From: an uncultured Bacteroidota bacterium
GTDB lineage: Bacteria; Bacteroidota; Bacteroidia; UKL13-3
Length of the DNA: 46,566 nt
Reading direction: 5' to 3'
Assembly (NCBI GenBank): GCA_903910445.1
Contig: CAIVZR010000070.1
Location: forward strand, 1 to 46,566
Shown: positions 27,014 to 34,271 of the stretch, piece after piece
Numbering within the stretch: the first letter of the stretch is position 1
Layout: every line of letters begins with the position of its first letter
The notes under the pieces: model-generated
What the model saw: the letters and a program-made list of their open reading frames with translations, nothing else
Told to the model about the DNA's origin: nothing
The model's database searches: none
Program-made: the position numbers and the translations under genes

Positions 27014-27613
27014 TTATTGATTTAATCCGCTTTTTTCCAATAAGGTTTTGTCTACAGGTGCAATATCTGCCCATGAAAATGATTTAATACTCGTCACTTT
27101 CATTTCGTCTAATACATCTACTACATTCTTGTAATTGGAATTATCACAGGGTCTAATAATAACAATCAGACCGTTTTTAGAGTAAGTAGTATCTTTAGGA
27201 TTGCGAGCTGCAGGATTCGGGTTATCGGTACGTGCTTTTTTATCACCTTCTAATAACGCTTTACGAAGTCCATATTCAGAGTAATCTGTAATATTGATTT
27301 GAGGTATTTTTTTATGGTCAGGGTCGTTAATACCCATATACCAAAACACTTTATCATCCTTACCCATCATTACCGTCATTGTACGAGATTCAGGTACCTG
27401 AATATCTTTATCTGGTGGATGCACGGTATCGGGTTTATTTACCTCCATAGAAGCAGGCTTGCTCATGGTGGTTGTGAAAATAAAGAAGGTAATCAATAAG
27501 AATCCCAAGTCAACCATGGGAGTCATATCAATACGAGTACTCATTTTCTTACTGCGTCGTCCGCCTTTGTGCTTTTTATGACCCTCGCCGGAGTCGGTAT
27601 TCATTTCTGCCAT
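27014..27613 (-). CDS. exbD: ExbD/TolR-family biopolymer transporter, second copy
   Basis: A 199-residue subunit of the ExbB-ExbD proton channel that powers TonB. A basic cytoplasmic N-terminus (HKKHKGGRRSKKMSTR) leads into the single TM helix, RIDMTPMVDLGFLLITFFIF, with Asp35 as proton carrier. The periplasmic part (about 50-199) is longer than the roughly 140-residue classic ExbD. It carries DKVFWYMGINDPDH, a middle insert, then NGLIVIIRPCDNSNYKNVVDVLDEMKV in the conserved fold. It lies 20 bases after the first exbD and 49 bases before tonB. Confidence 0.93.
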   Translation of the reverse strand: MAEMNTDSGEGHKKHKGGRRSKKMSTRIDMTPMVDLGFLLITFFIFTTTMSKPASMEVNKPDTVHPPDKDIQVPESRTMTVMMGKDDKVFWYMGINDPDHKKIPQINITDYSEYGLRKALLEGDKKARTDNPNPAARNPKDTTYSKNGLIVIIRPCDNSNYKNVVDVLDEMKVTSIKSFSWADIAPVDKTLLEKSGLNQ

Positions 27614-27633
27614 GATGCGAAATTTATTAGATA

Positions 27634-28266
27634 TTATTTAGCTGCGGTTTCTTCTTTCCCTTCCAATGAAGTAACGAAGTTGAATCGCAAAATGTTTTTA
27701 AGTTCGAAGGTCTTAATAACGGCTTTTACCGAAGGATAATCTGTAGTTTTATCTCCCTTTACGGCAATGATGGCATTTTTATTTAGCTCCGCTTTATATG
27801 CCTTTTTAGAGCAGATAAGCCAATCACCTAATTCATTGCCTACCAAGGTAGTGTCTTTTGGAATCCCTTTAAGAACACCAGGGGCAAATCGGCTTTCCGG
27901 ATTCATCGCTAACCAAGCTTTTAAATCTTTCATTGGAACGCCAATAGCTCCAGCATTAGCAAATTTATTGAACTCATCGGTAGAGAAGGTGATGCTATAA
28001 CGCTCTCCCATTTGCTCTAAGGTGCTTCTGCGAATTTTAGGATTGTCGATATCCCAGAAGGTACGACCATCAGGTGCCATCGAAATTAAAACGATATCCT
28101 TGTCCTTAATCTGCTTTCCATGGGAGGTAGGAATATCAATAACTACCGGTTCTTTGGGTTTGAACTTGGTAGTAAGAATGAAGAAGGTGAGCAACAAAAA
28201 CGCTACGTCACACATGGCCGTCATATCAATTGCGGTGCTTTTTCGGGCTACTTTTGCTTTGGGCAT
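27634..28266 (-). CDS. exbD: ExbD/TolR-family biopolymer transporter, first copy
   Basis: 210 residues. The N-terminal helix AIDMTAMCDVAFLLLTFFIL carries the proton-carrying Asp20. The periplasmic domain includes a middle segment of about 80 residues (GERYSITFSTDEFNKFANAG to NELGDWLICSKKAYKAELN), longer than in classic ExbD, before NAIIAVKGDKTTDYPSVKAVIKTFEL. It follows exbB by 83 bases and precedes the second exbD by 20. The two ExbD proteins share only the TM region and fold, so they are old paralogues and may form a heteromer with ExbB. Confidence 0.93.
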   Translation of the reverse strand: MPKAKVARKSTAIDMTAMCDVAFLLLTFFILTTKFKPKEPVVIDIPTSHGKQIKDKDIVLISMAPDGRTFWDIDNPKIRRSTLEQMGERYSITFSTDEFNKFANAGAIGVPMKDLKAWLAMNPESRFAPGVLKGIPKDTTLVGNELGDWLICSKKAYKAELNKNAIIAVKGDKTTDYPSVKAVIKTFELKNILRFNFVTSLEGKEETAAK

Positions 28267-28349
28267 GGTAATTTATTTAATTACTTACTTTATTAATAAC
28301 GTGAAATTATGAAAGGTAAATGCCTTTCGTATAAATAAACAACGTTTTT

Positions 28350-29186
28350 TTAGTTATGCTCCTTAAAAGAAGAAACGATGCTGTAACCTACTTCGTCGAT
28401 TCCGTAAGTAAGCTTGTCGATTTGAGTTGTGAATACATTGTACATCACAATAGCCAAAGCCGAAGTACCGATACCTAATGCAGTATTGATCAAGGCCTCA
28501 GAGATACCTGTTGCCAATGCTTCTGCTCCGTTTCCTCCTTCTTCCGACAAGGCCGCGAATGAACGAATCATACCCAATACCGTTCCTAACAAACCAAAGA
28601 GGGTTGCTACCGAAGCAATGGTTGCTAAGATTACTAGATTACGCTCTAGCATAGGAAGCTCAAGTGCTGATGCTTCTTCGATTTCTTTTTGTATAGATTC
28701 TAATTTTTGATCCTTATCCATATCGTGAGTTGCTGATACCGCTTTGTAACGAGTTAATCCAGCACGAACAATATTTGCAACAGATCCTCTTTGTGCATCA
28801 CAATCACGGATAGCACCATCAAGGTTATTAGCAGCTAAAGATAATTTAATTTTACGTACGAAGTTTACTGTTGAACCTTTTCCTTTTGCTTTGGTAATGG
28901 TTAATAAACGCTCAATTACGAAAGTAATAACGGTTAAAAACATGGTCATCAAAATAGGTACAATGAGACCTCCTTTATATACCTGACCGAAATAATCTCC
29001 AGGAAGTGGTTTGCCTGTATTCGTATGACCTTCAAAGTGAGAGCCATTACCAAATACATACATATATATCAAGATACTGATAACGAATAATAATGGAATC
29101 ACAATGATTGCCATTGATACGTTTACGCTAGAAGAGGGTGTGCCAGCACTTGGTTTAGGTGCAGCTGGGTTAGGAGTGTTTGCCAT
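28350..29186 (-). CDS. exbB: ExbB/TolQ/MotA-family proton channel protein
   Basis: 278 residues, inner membrane. An extra N-terminal hydrophobic helix (about 24-45) and a periplasmic stretch precede the conserved helices: GGLIVPILMTMFLTVITFVIERLL, then ILATIASVATLFGLLGTVLGMIRSF and ATGISEALINTALGIGTSALAIV. Those last two contain the LLGTVLGM and EALINTALG signatures of the family. It forms the stator with the two downstream ExbD proteins and drives TonB. The N-terminal Ala/Pro/Ser tail is typical of Bacteroidota. First gene of the operon. Confidence 0.95.
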   Translation of the reverse strand: MANTPNPAAPKPSAGTPSSSVNVSMAIIVIPLLFVISILIYMYVFGNGSHFEGHTNTGKPLPGDYFGQVYKGGLIVPILMTMFLTVITFVIERLLTITKAKGKGSTVNFVRKIKLSLAANNLDGAIRDCDAQRGSVANIVRAGLTRYKAVSATHDMDKDQKLESIQKEIEEASALELPMLERNLVILATIASVATLFGLLGTVLGMIRSFAALSEEGGNGAEALATGISEALINTALGIGTSALAIVMYNVFTTQIDKLTYGIDEVGYSIVSSFKEHN

Positions 29187-29245
29187 AATGCGATAATGAA
29201 AATTGAATTATAATAAAATAAATATGATTGATTTTTACTTTTGTG

Positions 29246-29275
29246 CAAATATAAAACCTTTTAGTAGCTATGCAA
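29246..29275 (-). promoter_or_regulatory. Candidate promoter of the exbB-exbD-exbD-tonB operon
   Basis: Minus strand: TTG (29275-29273), a 19-base spacer, then TATATTTG (29253-29246), a perfect -7 match. The leader before the exbB ATG at 29186 would be about 55 bases. Confidence 0.65.
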
Positions 29276-29708
29276 CTTTTTCAAAAAAAGGATTTTATTG
29301 TTTAATACCCCTCTTTTTCTTGAACTGAAACGAGTAGGGAATTACCCTGTTTTTCTTTAAAGAAACCAATGAAAAGGGGTTTTAGCTATAGAAATATTCG
29401 ATAAGCAACTAATTTATATTTGAGATTAATTTGACGAAATGCTCGTTTCAAAATGTTCCAATTAAAAAGGATAACAATTTAATAACCAATCGAAGACTCT
29501 CTATAAAGGGTTGCATTAACGCCATCGATTTTTAACATTTATTCCGATTTTAGGACCCAAAAGTAGCATATCTGAAGTATCATGACGACGCTCATGAATC
29601 ATAAATTGACAGCTACTCAACCACGCTTCAACTGTTCATAAATAAGCCCTTCTGAACAAAAGTGAAAAAGCCAAAAACGCACATTTTTTTTCTTTTTCGC
29701 ATGATTTT

Positions 29709-29738
29709 TTTGCTATTAGCTTTATTTTTCTACTTTTG
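29709..29738 (+). promoter_or_regulatory. Candidate promoter of accBC
   Basis: TTTG (29709-29712), an 18-base spacer, and TACTTTTG (29731-29738) form a full Bacteroidota -33/-7 promoter. It ends 24 bases before the accB ATG at 29763. The in-frame TTG at 29736 lies inside the motif and is therefore not the start codon. Confidence 0.75.
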
Positions 29739-29762
29739 AACTGTTTTAAAACACATTTTACA

Positions 29763-30227
29763 ATGGAATTCAAAGAAATTCAAACCTTAATAAAACTGGT
29801 ATCAGATGCCGGTGTGGATGAAGTTAGTATCGAAAAACCTGATTTCAAGTTATCTATCAAAAAGAACGAAAAACAGGTAACCTATGCAAGCGCTCCTGTG
29901 GTTCATACCCAAGTTGCTGCTGCTCCTGCAGTTCAAGCATCAGCTCCCGCAGCACTTTCAGCCCCTGCAGCGGAAGAAAAATCAAATACAATCACGATAA
30001 AAGCTCCGATGATTGGTACTTTCTATCGTGCTTCTAGCCCTGATAAACCATCATTTTCTAATGTTGGAGATGAGATAGTACCAGGTAAAGTATTGTGTAT
30101 TATCGAAGCCATGAAACTATTCAATGAAATTGAAAGTGAAGTGTCGGGTAAAATTGTTAAAATATTGGTTGAAAATGGCACTCCGGTGGAATTCGACCAA
30201 CCTTTGTTTTTAGTTCAACCTAATTAA
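29763..30227 (+). CDS. accB: Biotin carboxyl carrier protein of acetyl-CoA carboxylase
   Basis: 154 residues. It carries biotin between biotin carboxylase and the carboxyltransferase to make malonyl-CoA for fatty acid synthesis. It has an N-terminal helical segment (MEFKEIQTLIKLVSDAGVDE), a flexible Ala/Pro-rich linker (about 42-75), and the biotinyl domain with CIIEAMKLFNEIESEVSGKI, where Lys118 is the biotin site (Lys122 in E. coli). The start is set at ATG 29763 because an upstream TTG falls within the promoter. accC follows after 95 bases. Confidence 0.96.
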   Translation: MEFKEIQTLIKLVSDAGVDEVSIEKPDFKLSIKKNEKQVTYASAPVVHTQVAAAPAVQASAPAALSAPAAEEKSNTITIKAPMIGTFYRASSPDKPSFSNVGDEIVPGKVLCIIEAMKLFNEIESEVSGKIVKILVENGTPVEFDQPLFLVQPN

Positions 30228-30322
30228 TACCGTGTTTTATTGAATAAATCTTGCAGTAATTAAAGGCTGCAGGTTCGTTCGATGGATTATTCTGAAATTA
30301 AAACACCTAATTATCTATTTCC

Positions 30323-31657
30323 ATGTTTAAAAAAATTCTCATCGCCAATCGGGGCGAAATAGCATTACGAATCATCAGGACCTGTAAAGAGATGGGCATT
30401 AAAACCGTAGCTGTTTATAGCACGGCTGATAAAGAAAGTTTGCATGTGCGCTTCGCCGACGAAGCCGTGTGTATCGGCCCGCCTCCCTCAATGCAATCGT
30501 ATTTAAATATTCCTAGTATCATCGCTGCCGCCGAAATTACCAATGCCGATGCCATCCATCCAGGCTATGGTTTCTTAAGTGAAAATGCGAAATTCAGTGG
30601 TATTTGTGCCAAGCATGGTATCAAGTTTATTGGCGCTACCCCCGATCAAATCAATCAGATGGGTGATAAAAGCAATGCCAAGGATACCATGAAAAAGGCA
30701 GGTGTACCATGTATTCCCGGTAGCGAAGGCTTACTGGAGAATGTGGAAGAAGCCAAAACTGTTGCCAAGAAAATTGGATACCCAGTAATTATCAAAGCTA
30801 CCGCAGGTGGCGGTGGAAAGGGTATGCGAATTGTTTGGAAAGATGAAGAATTAATTCCGGCATGGGAAAGTGCTACTACCGAAGCTACAGCTGCTTTTGG
30901 TAATGGTGCCATGTATATGGAGAAATATATCGAAGAACCACGCCATATTGAAATTCAGTTGGCAGGTGATCAGTACGGAAAAGTATGCCACTTGAGCGAA
31001 CGCGATTGTAGTATTCAACGCCGTCACCAAAAGCTTGTGGAGGAAAGTCCTTCTCCTTTTGTTGATCAAGCTCTTCGTGAGAAAATGGGTGAAGCCGCTG
31101 TGAAAGGCGCTGAAGCTATTAAGTATGAAGGGGTGGGTACGATCGAGTTTTTGGTAGATAAGCACAAGAACTTCTACTTCATGGAAATGAATACCCGAAT
31201 TCAAGTGGAACATCCAGTTACTGAAGAAGTAATAAACTACGATTTGATTAAAGAGCAAATATTAATTGCCGCTGGGGTGCCTATATCAGGAAAAAATTAC
31301 TTCCCATTGAAGCATGCCATCGAATGTCGTATCAATGCCGAAGACCCAAAGAATAACTTCCGCCCATCACCTGGGAAAATCACACAACTGAATCGCCCTG
31401 GTGGTCATGGAGTACGCGTTGATACACACGTATACGCGGGTTACACCATTCCACCTAATTACGACAGTATGATTGCTAAGTTAATTGTGAGTGCACAAAC
31501 TCGTGATGAAGCAATCGTGAAAATGGAACGTGCCTTAGGTGAATTCATTATCGAAGGGGTGGCAACCACGGTTGCTTTACAACAAAAAATAATGCAGCAC
31601 CCTGAATTCCGTAAAGGGAATTTCACTACCGCATTTATGAATTCATTCGAAATTTAA
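30323..31657 (+). CDS. accC: Acetyl-CoA carboxylase, biotin carboxylase subunit
   Basis: A 444-residue ATP-grasp enzyme that carboxylates the biotin on AccB using bicarbonate and ATP. Clear motifs are [20 protein letters not shown] at the N-terminus, [29 protein letters not shown] (ATP lid), [35 protein letters not shown] and [16 protein letters not shown] (catalytic Glu and Arg region). Length is normal for a stand-alone biotin carboxylase. A 14-base gap separates it from the short asparaginase gene, suggesting read-through. Confidence 0.97.
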   Translation: MFKKILIANRGEIALRIIRTCKEMGIKTVAVYSTADKESLHVRFADEAVCIGPPPSMQSYLNIPSIIAAAEITNADAIHPGYGFLSENAKFSGICAKHGIKFIGATPDQINQMGDKSNAKDTMKKAGVPCIPGSEGLLENVEEAKTVAKKIGYPVIIKATAGGGGKGMRIVWKDEELIPAWESATTEATAAFGNGAMYMEKYIEEPRHIEIQLAGDQYGKVCHLSERDCSIQRRHQKLVEESPSPFVDQALREKMGEAAVKGAEAIKYEGVGTIEFLVDKHKNFYFMEMNTRIQVEHPVTEEVINYDLIKEQILIAAGVPISGKNYFPLKHAIECRINAEDPKNNFRPSPGKITQLNRPGGHGVRVDTHVYAGYTIPPNYDSMIAKLIVSAQTRDEAIVKMERALGEFIIEGVATTVALQQKIMQHPEFRKGNFTTAFMNSFEI

Positions 31658-31671
31658 TTCAGACGAAGCGC

Positions 31672-32157
31672 ATGGCTATTCGGATTTTTGTTACTGGAGG
31701 TACTTTCGATAAAGAGTATAACGAACTCACAGGCGAACTTTTCTTTAAAGATACACATATTCAGGATTTACTGCTATTAGGTCGCAGCCGCCTCGATTTA
31801 AGCATACGTACCCTCATGCTTATTGATAGTTTAGAGATGACCGACTCCGATAGAAATGTAATCGTAGAAAGTTGCAAGCGTTGCATCGAAGATAAAATTG
31901 TGATTACACACGGTACCGATACCATGACAACTACTGCAAGTGTATTGGCTCATGAAATAAAAGACAAAACAATTATACTAACAGGGGCCATGATTCCATT
32001 TAAATTTGGCAGTAGCGATGGTTTATTCAATTTAGGTAGTGCATTGGCCTTCGCTCAGAGTTTACCCCATGGTGTTTATGTTGCTATGAATGGGCGCTAT
32101 TTCAACTGGGATAGCGTTCGTAAGAATAAACAAACAGGCTTCTTCGACGAAATTTAA
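31672..32157 (+). CDS. Short (single-domain) asparaginase-like protein
   Basis: 161 residues, matching only the N-terminal catalytic domain of L-asparaginases (full enzymes have about 330). Active-site segments are present: VTGGTFDK with Thr11, and ITHGTDTMTTTASVLA with Thr82-Asp83; TGAMIPFKFGSSDG follows. The chain ends cleanly at GFFDEI, and single-domain members of this length are known in several bacteria. It is therefore more likely a complete short protein than a broken gene. Hydrolysis of asparagine or a related amide is inferred. It follows accC by 14 bases. Confidence 0.85.
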   Translation: MAIRIFVTGGTFDKEYNELTGELFFKDTHIQDLLLLGRSRLDLSIRTLMLIDSLEMTDSDRNVIVESCKRCIEDKIVITHGTDTMTTTASVLAHEIKDKTIILTGAMIPFKFGSSDGLFNLGSALAFAQSLPHGVYVAMNGRYFNWDSVRKNKQTGFFDEI

Positions 32158-32195
32158 CGTCAAGAGCTACGCTATTTATAAAAATTTATTTGCTT

Positions 32196-33185
32196 ATGAC
32201 CGCTACGACTTCCGAAAATTTTCGATTGCAAAAAATATTGACCGCTGTTACGGTGGTGCTGTTTATTGTAAAAATAATGGCTTGGTATTATACCAATTCG
32301 GTAGCCATTTTAACCGATGCTCTGGAATACACAATCAATGTAATTAGCGGATTTATCGGGTTGTATAGCCTGTATCTTTCTTCTAAACCTCGCGATTACA
32401 ATCATCCTTACGGACATGGGAAAGCGGAATTCTTATCGGCTGCGGTAGAAGGAACATTGATGCTTGTTTCGGGTCTCATTATTATTTACGAAGCGATGAA
32501 TAACTTGCGTAACCCGCACGCCATCGACAAACTCGATTTTGGTATTCTGTTGGTTGCGGCAACTGCAGCAGTTAATTATTTCACAGGTTTCCTAGCTGTT
32601 AAAACAGGTAAGCGAAATAATTCTCTTGCATTGATTGCTACTGGTAAACATATGCAGTCGGATACCTATGCCACCATTGGAATTGTCGTAGGATTGGGTA
32701 TCATTTATTTTACACATATGCTATGGGTCGATAGTATTGTTTCGCTTGTATTTGCACTGATAATTATGATTTCTGGTTATAAAATCATGCGAACTTCTAT
32801 CGCGGGTATCATGGATGAAGCTGATGATAAATTGCTCACGCAAGTTGTAGAAACAATCAATAGTGCACGTCATACCAACTGGATGGATATGCACAATATG
32901 CGTATCATTAAATATGGAAGTATTCTGCATCTCGATTGCCACTTAACTGTTCCTTGGTACCTTACTGTAAATGAAGCACACAAGGAAATGGATACCGTTG
33001 AAACCATTGTGAAAAAAGGATTTGGTGAAAGTGTTGAGCTATTTATTCATACCGATGGATGCATGGATTTTTCTTGTGCCATATGCACCAAAACCGATTG
33101 TAATGTGAGAAAGGAAGCCTTTCGTGAGAAAATTCATTGGACGGTAGCAAATATCTCAACCAATCAAAAGCATCGGTTGAATTAA
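32196..33185 (+). CDS. Cation diffusion facilitator (CDF) metal transporter
   Basis: A 329-residue inner-membrane exporter of divalent metals (Zn/Fe/Mn/Co type) driven by proton exchange. Six TM helices are visible. Site-A ligands in helix 2 read TDALEYTINV (Asp41), then DYNHPYGHGKAEF in the loop and KHMQSDTYATIG in helix 5 (His152, Asp156). The C-terminal cytoplasmic domain has GIMDEADDKLL. It ends with a Cys-rich tail, CMDFSCAICTKTDC (Cys289, 294, 297, 302), then a basic stretch. ATG 32196 is preferred to a TTG two codons earlier. The metal cannot be fixed by sequence. Confidence 0.92.
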   Translation: MTATTSENFRLQKILTAVTVVLFIVKIMAWYYTNSVAILTDALEYTINVISGFIGLYSLYLSSKPRDYNHPYGHGKAEFLSAAVEGTLMLVSGLIIIYEAMNNLRNPHAIDKLDFGILLVAATAAVNYFTGFLAVKTGKRNNSLALIATGKHMQSDTYATIGIVVGLGIIYFTHMLWVDSIVSLVFALIIMISGYKIMRTSIAGIMDEADDKLLTQVVETINSARHTNWMDMHNMRIIKYGSILHLDCHLTVPWYLTVNEAHKEMDTVETIVKKGFGESVELFIHTDGCMDFSCAICTKTDCNVRKEAFREKIHWTVANISTNQKHRLN

Positions 33186-33223
33186 TTTTTTTTAAGTATC
33201 TTCGATTACAAATTCTTAATATC

Positions 33224-33619
33224 ATGAAAAGCCTTCGAAATTATTTTATCATAACGTTGTTAGCATTCACTATTTTTAGTTCATGTTCTAAAAAACCCAA
33301 TAAGGTCATCGAAAAGGGTACCTGGTATGTGAGCGTATACATGGATAAAAATATTGTTGAAACATCCGACTTCGATGGTTATTTATTTGATTTCGGCAAA
33401 GACGGAACCTTAACCGTAACACTCAATACAGGGAACATAGTTAAAGGCACCTGGACTTATACCAAAAGCTCTTCAAAGTTTAAAATTTCAATTTCAGGAA
33501 CCGATAAACTGGATAAGATTAGCCGTGAATGGCTTGTTTTTACGACTACATCTAGCATCATTGAATTGAAAGAAGGTAACTCACCTGATGAAGATTATCT
33601 GCACTTTTCGAAGAAATAA
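33224..33619 (+). CDS. Small lipoprotein, lipocalin-like beta-rich domain
   Basis: A 131-residue predicted lipoprotein. The signal MKSLRNYFIITLLAFTIF ends in lipobox FSSC, followed by SKKPNK. The mature part has GTWYVSVYMDKN, FDFGKDGTLTVTL, GTWTYTKSSSKFKI and the run to DYLHFSKK, the spacing seen in lipocalin-like or META-like small beta-barrel lipoproteins of Bacteroidota. An upstream extension of the frame overlaps the CDF gene and would put the hydrophobic core inside, so ATG 33224 is used. TATCTTCG (33197-33204) is a one-mismatch -7 element. Function unknown. Confidence 0.72.
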   Translation: MKSLRNYFIITLLAFTIFSSCSKKPNKVIEKGTWYVSVYMDKNIVETSDFDGYLFDFGKDGTLTVTLNTGNIVKGTWTYTKSSSKFKISISGTDKLDKISREWLVFTTTSSIIELKEGNSPDEDYLHFSKK

Positions 33620-33632
33620 AAACACCTCATTA

Positions 33633-34166
33633 ATGCGTTTTCTACAGAATTGCCTCGCGCTTATTTGCATTTTATTGGCCTTTAATGGAATTGCCCAAAA
33701 GGTAACTCCTGTAAAATTTGACTATGCCATCTCCGACACAAGTTTTAAAGTGGGTGATACGCTAGAAATTATTGTCAATATTAAAATAGAAAATGGATGG
33801 TCTGTGTACAGCTCCGAATTCGCTGCCGATGGTCCATTGAAATTTGAATTTAAGGCAGAGAAAAGCAAAAATTTCACAGTCGCTGGCCCCCTCAAGCCCT
33901 ACAAGCCATTCATGCACTACGATGAGGTATGGGAAGCAGAGGTTAAAATATTTGAAGAGCGTGCACAATTCAGAATTCCAATTGTAATTAAAAAGAAGGG
34001 TCCTGCCTTATTTACAGCATCGTTTAGCGGACAAGCATGTAAAGAAGTCTGTGTCCCAATTTCCGATGCAGTTGCAGTAGATATTAATACACTTCCATTG
34101 GGCAGCTATCAATCGGCCGACCCGGAAGTATACAGCCATTATATTAGTATAGCGGCTCCTAAGTAG
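33633..34166 (+). CDS. Stand-alone DsbD N-terminal (DsbD-alpha-like) domain protein
   Basis: 177 residues: signal peptide (MRFLQNCLALICILLAFNGIAQ) and one periplasmic domain. The domain is clearly paralogous to the N-terminal domain of the next gene: both contain a W-[SY]-[VL]-YSSEF-x-ADGP core, PYKPF and EVKIF. The redox pair of DsbD-alpha appears as SGQACKEVCVP (Cys136, Cys140), beside Cys136 and Cys143 in the full DsbD. It could pass electrons from the DsbD membrane domain to a separate client or act as an exchange partner of DsbD-alpha; that is inference. It lies 13 bases after the lipoprotein gene and 105 bases before dsbD. Confidence 0.85.
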   Translation: MRFLQNCLALICILLAFNGIAQKVTPVKFDYAISDTSFKVGDTLEIIVNIKIENGWSVYSSEFAADGPLKFEFKAEKSKNFTVAGPLKPYKPFMHYDEVWEAEVKIFEERAQFRIPIVIKKKGPALFTASFSGQACKEVCVPISDAVAVDINTLPLGSYQSADPEVYSHYISIAAPK

Positions 34167-34235
34167 TCAAAACGATACTGCCTTAGCATTTTCATTCCAT
34201 TCTTCTTCGTTAAAGTGTGTTGTGATACCGATGTT

Positions 34236-34268
34236 ACAGATAAGTTTTCTATTTATCTGTTATATTTG
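34236..34268 (+). promoter_or_regulatory. dsbD promoter with inverted repeat
   Basis: TATATTTG (34261-34268) is a perfect -7 element whose last base is 3 bases before the dsbD ATG at 34272. Directly upstream, ACAGATAA (34236-34243) and TTATCTGT (34253-34260) form a perfect 8-bp inverted repeat with a 9-base spacer, abutting the -7 element. It could be an operator or a hairpin ending the upstream transcript. Confidence 0.55.
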
Positions 34269-34271
34269 CAC

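Larger units (their letters stand above)
29187..29762. other. Long intergenic region between divergent exbB and accB
   Basis: About 576 bases without a credible gene. It holds the exbB promoter near its left end and the accB promoter near its right end. Between them is a further perfect -7 match, TATATTTG, on the plus strand at 29415-29422, about 340 bases before accB. A pair of TCATGA hexamers six bases apart lies at 29580-29585 and 29592-29597. A weak hairpin, AGGG-AATTA-CCCT, near 29335 is followed by Ts. A small RNA or a long accB leader is possible but not shown. Confidence 0.5.

Noticed and set aside
29187-29762. tRNA or known structured RNA in the long gap
   Set aside because: No cloverleaf, CCA end or recognised riboswitch core was found by eye.
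31672-32157. Short asparaginase as a truncated pseudogene
   Set aside because: The active-site segments are intact, the end is clean and single-domain members of this length exist; no remnant of a second domain is found downstream.
34215-34271. Extended DsbD beginning at a GTG codon
   Set aside because: It would cover the inverted repeat and -7 element and place 19 residues before an otherwise ideal signal peptide.
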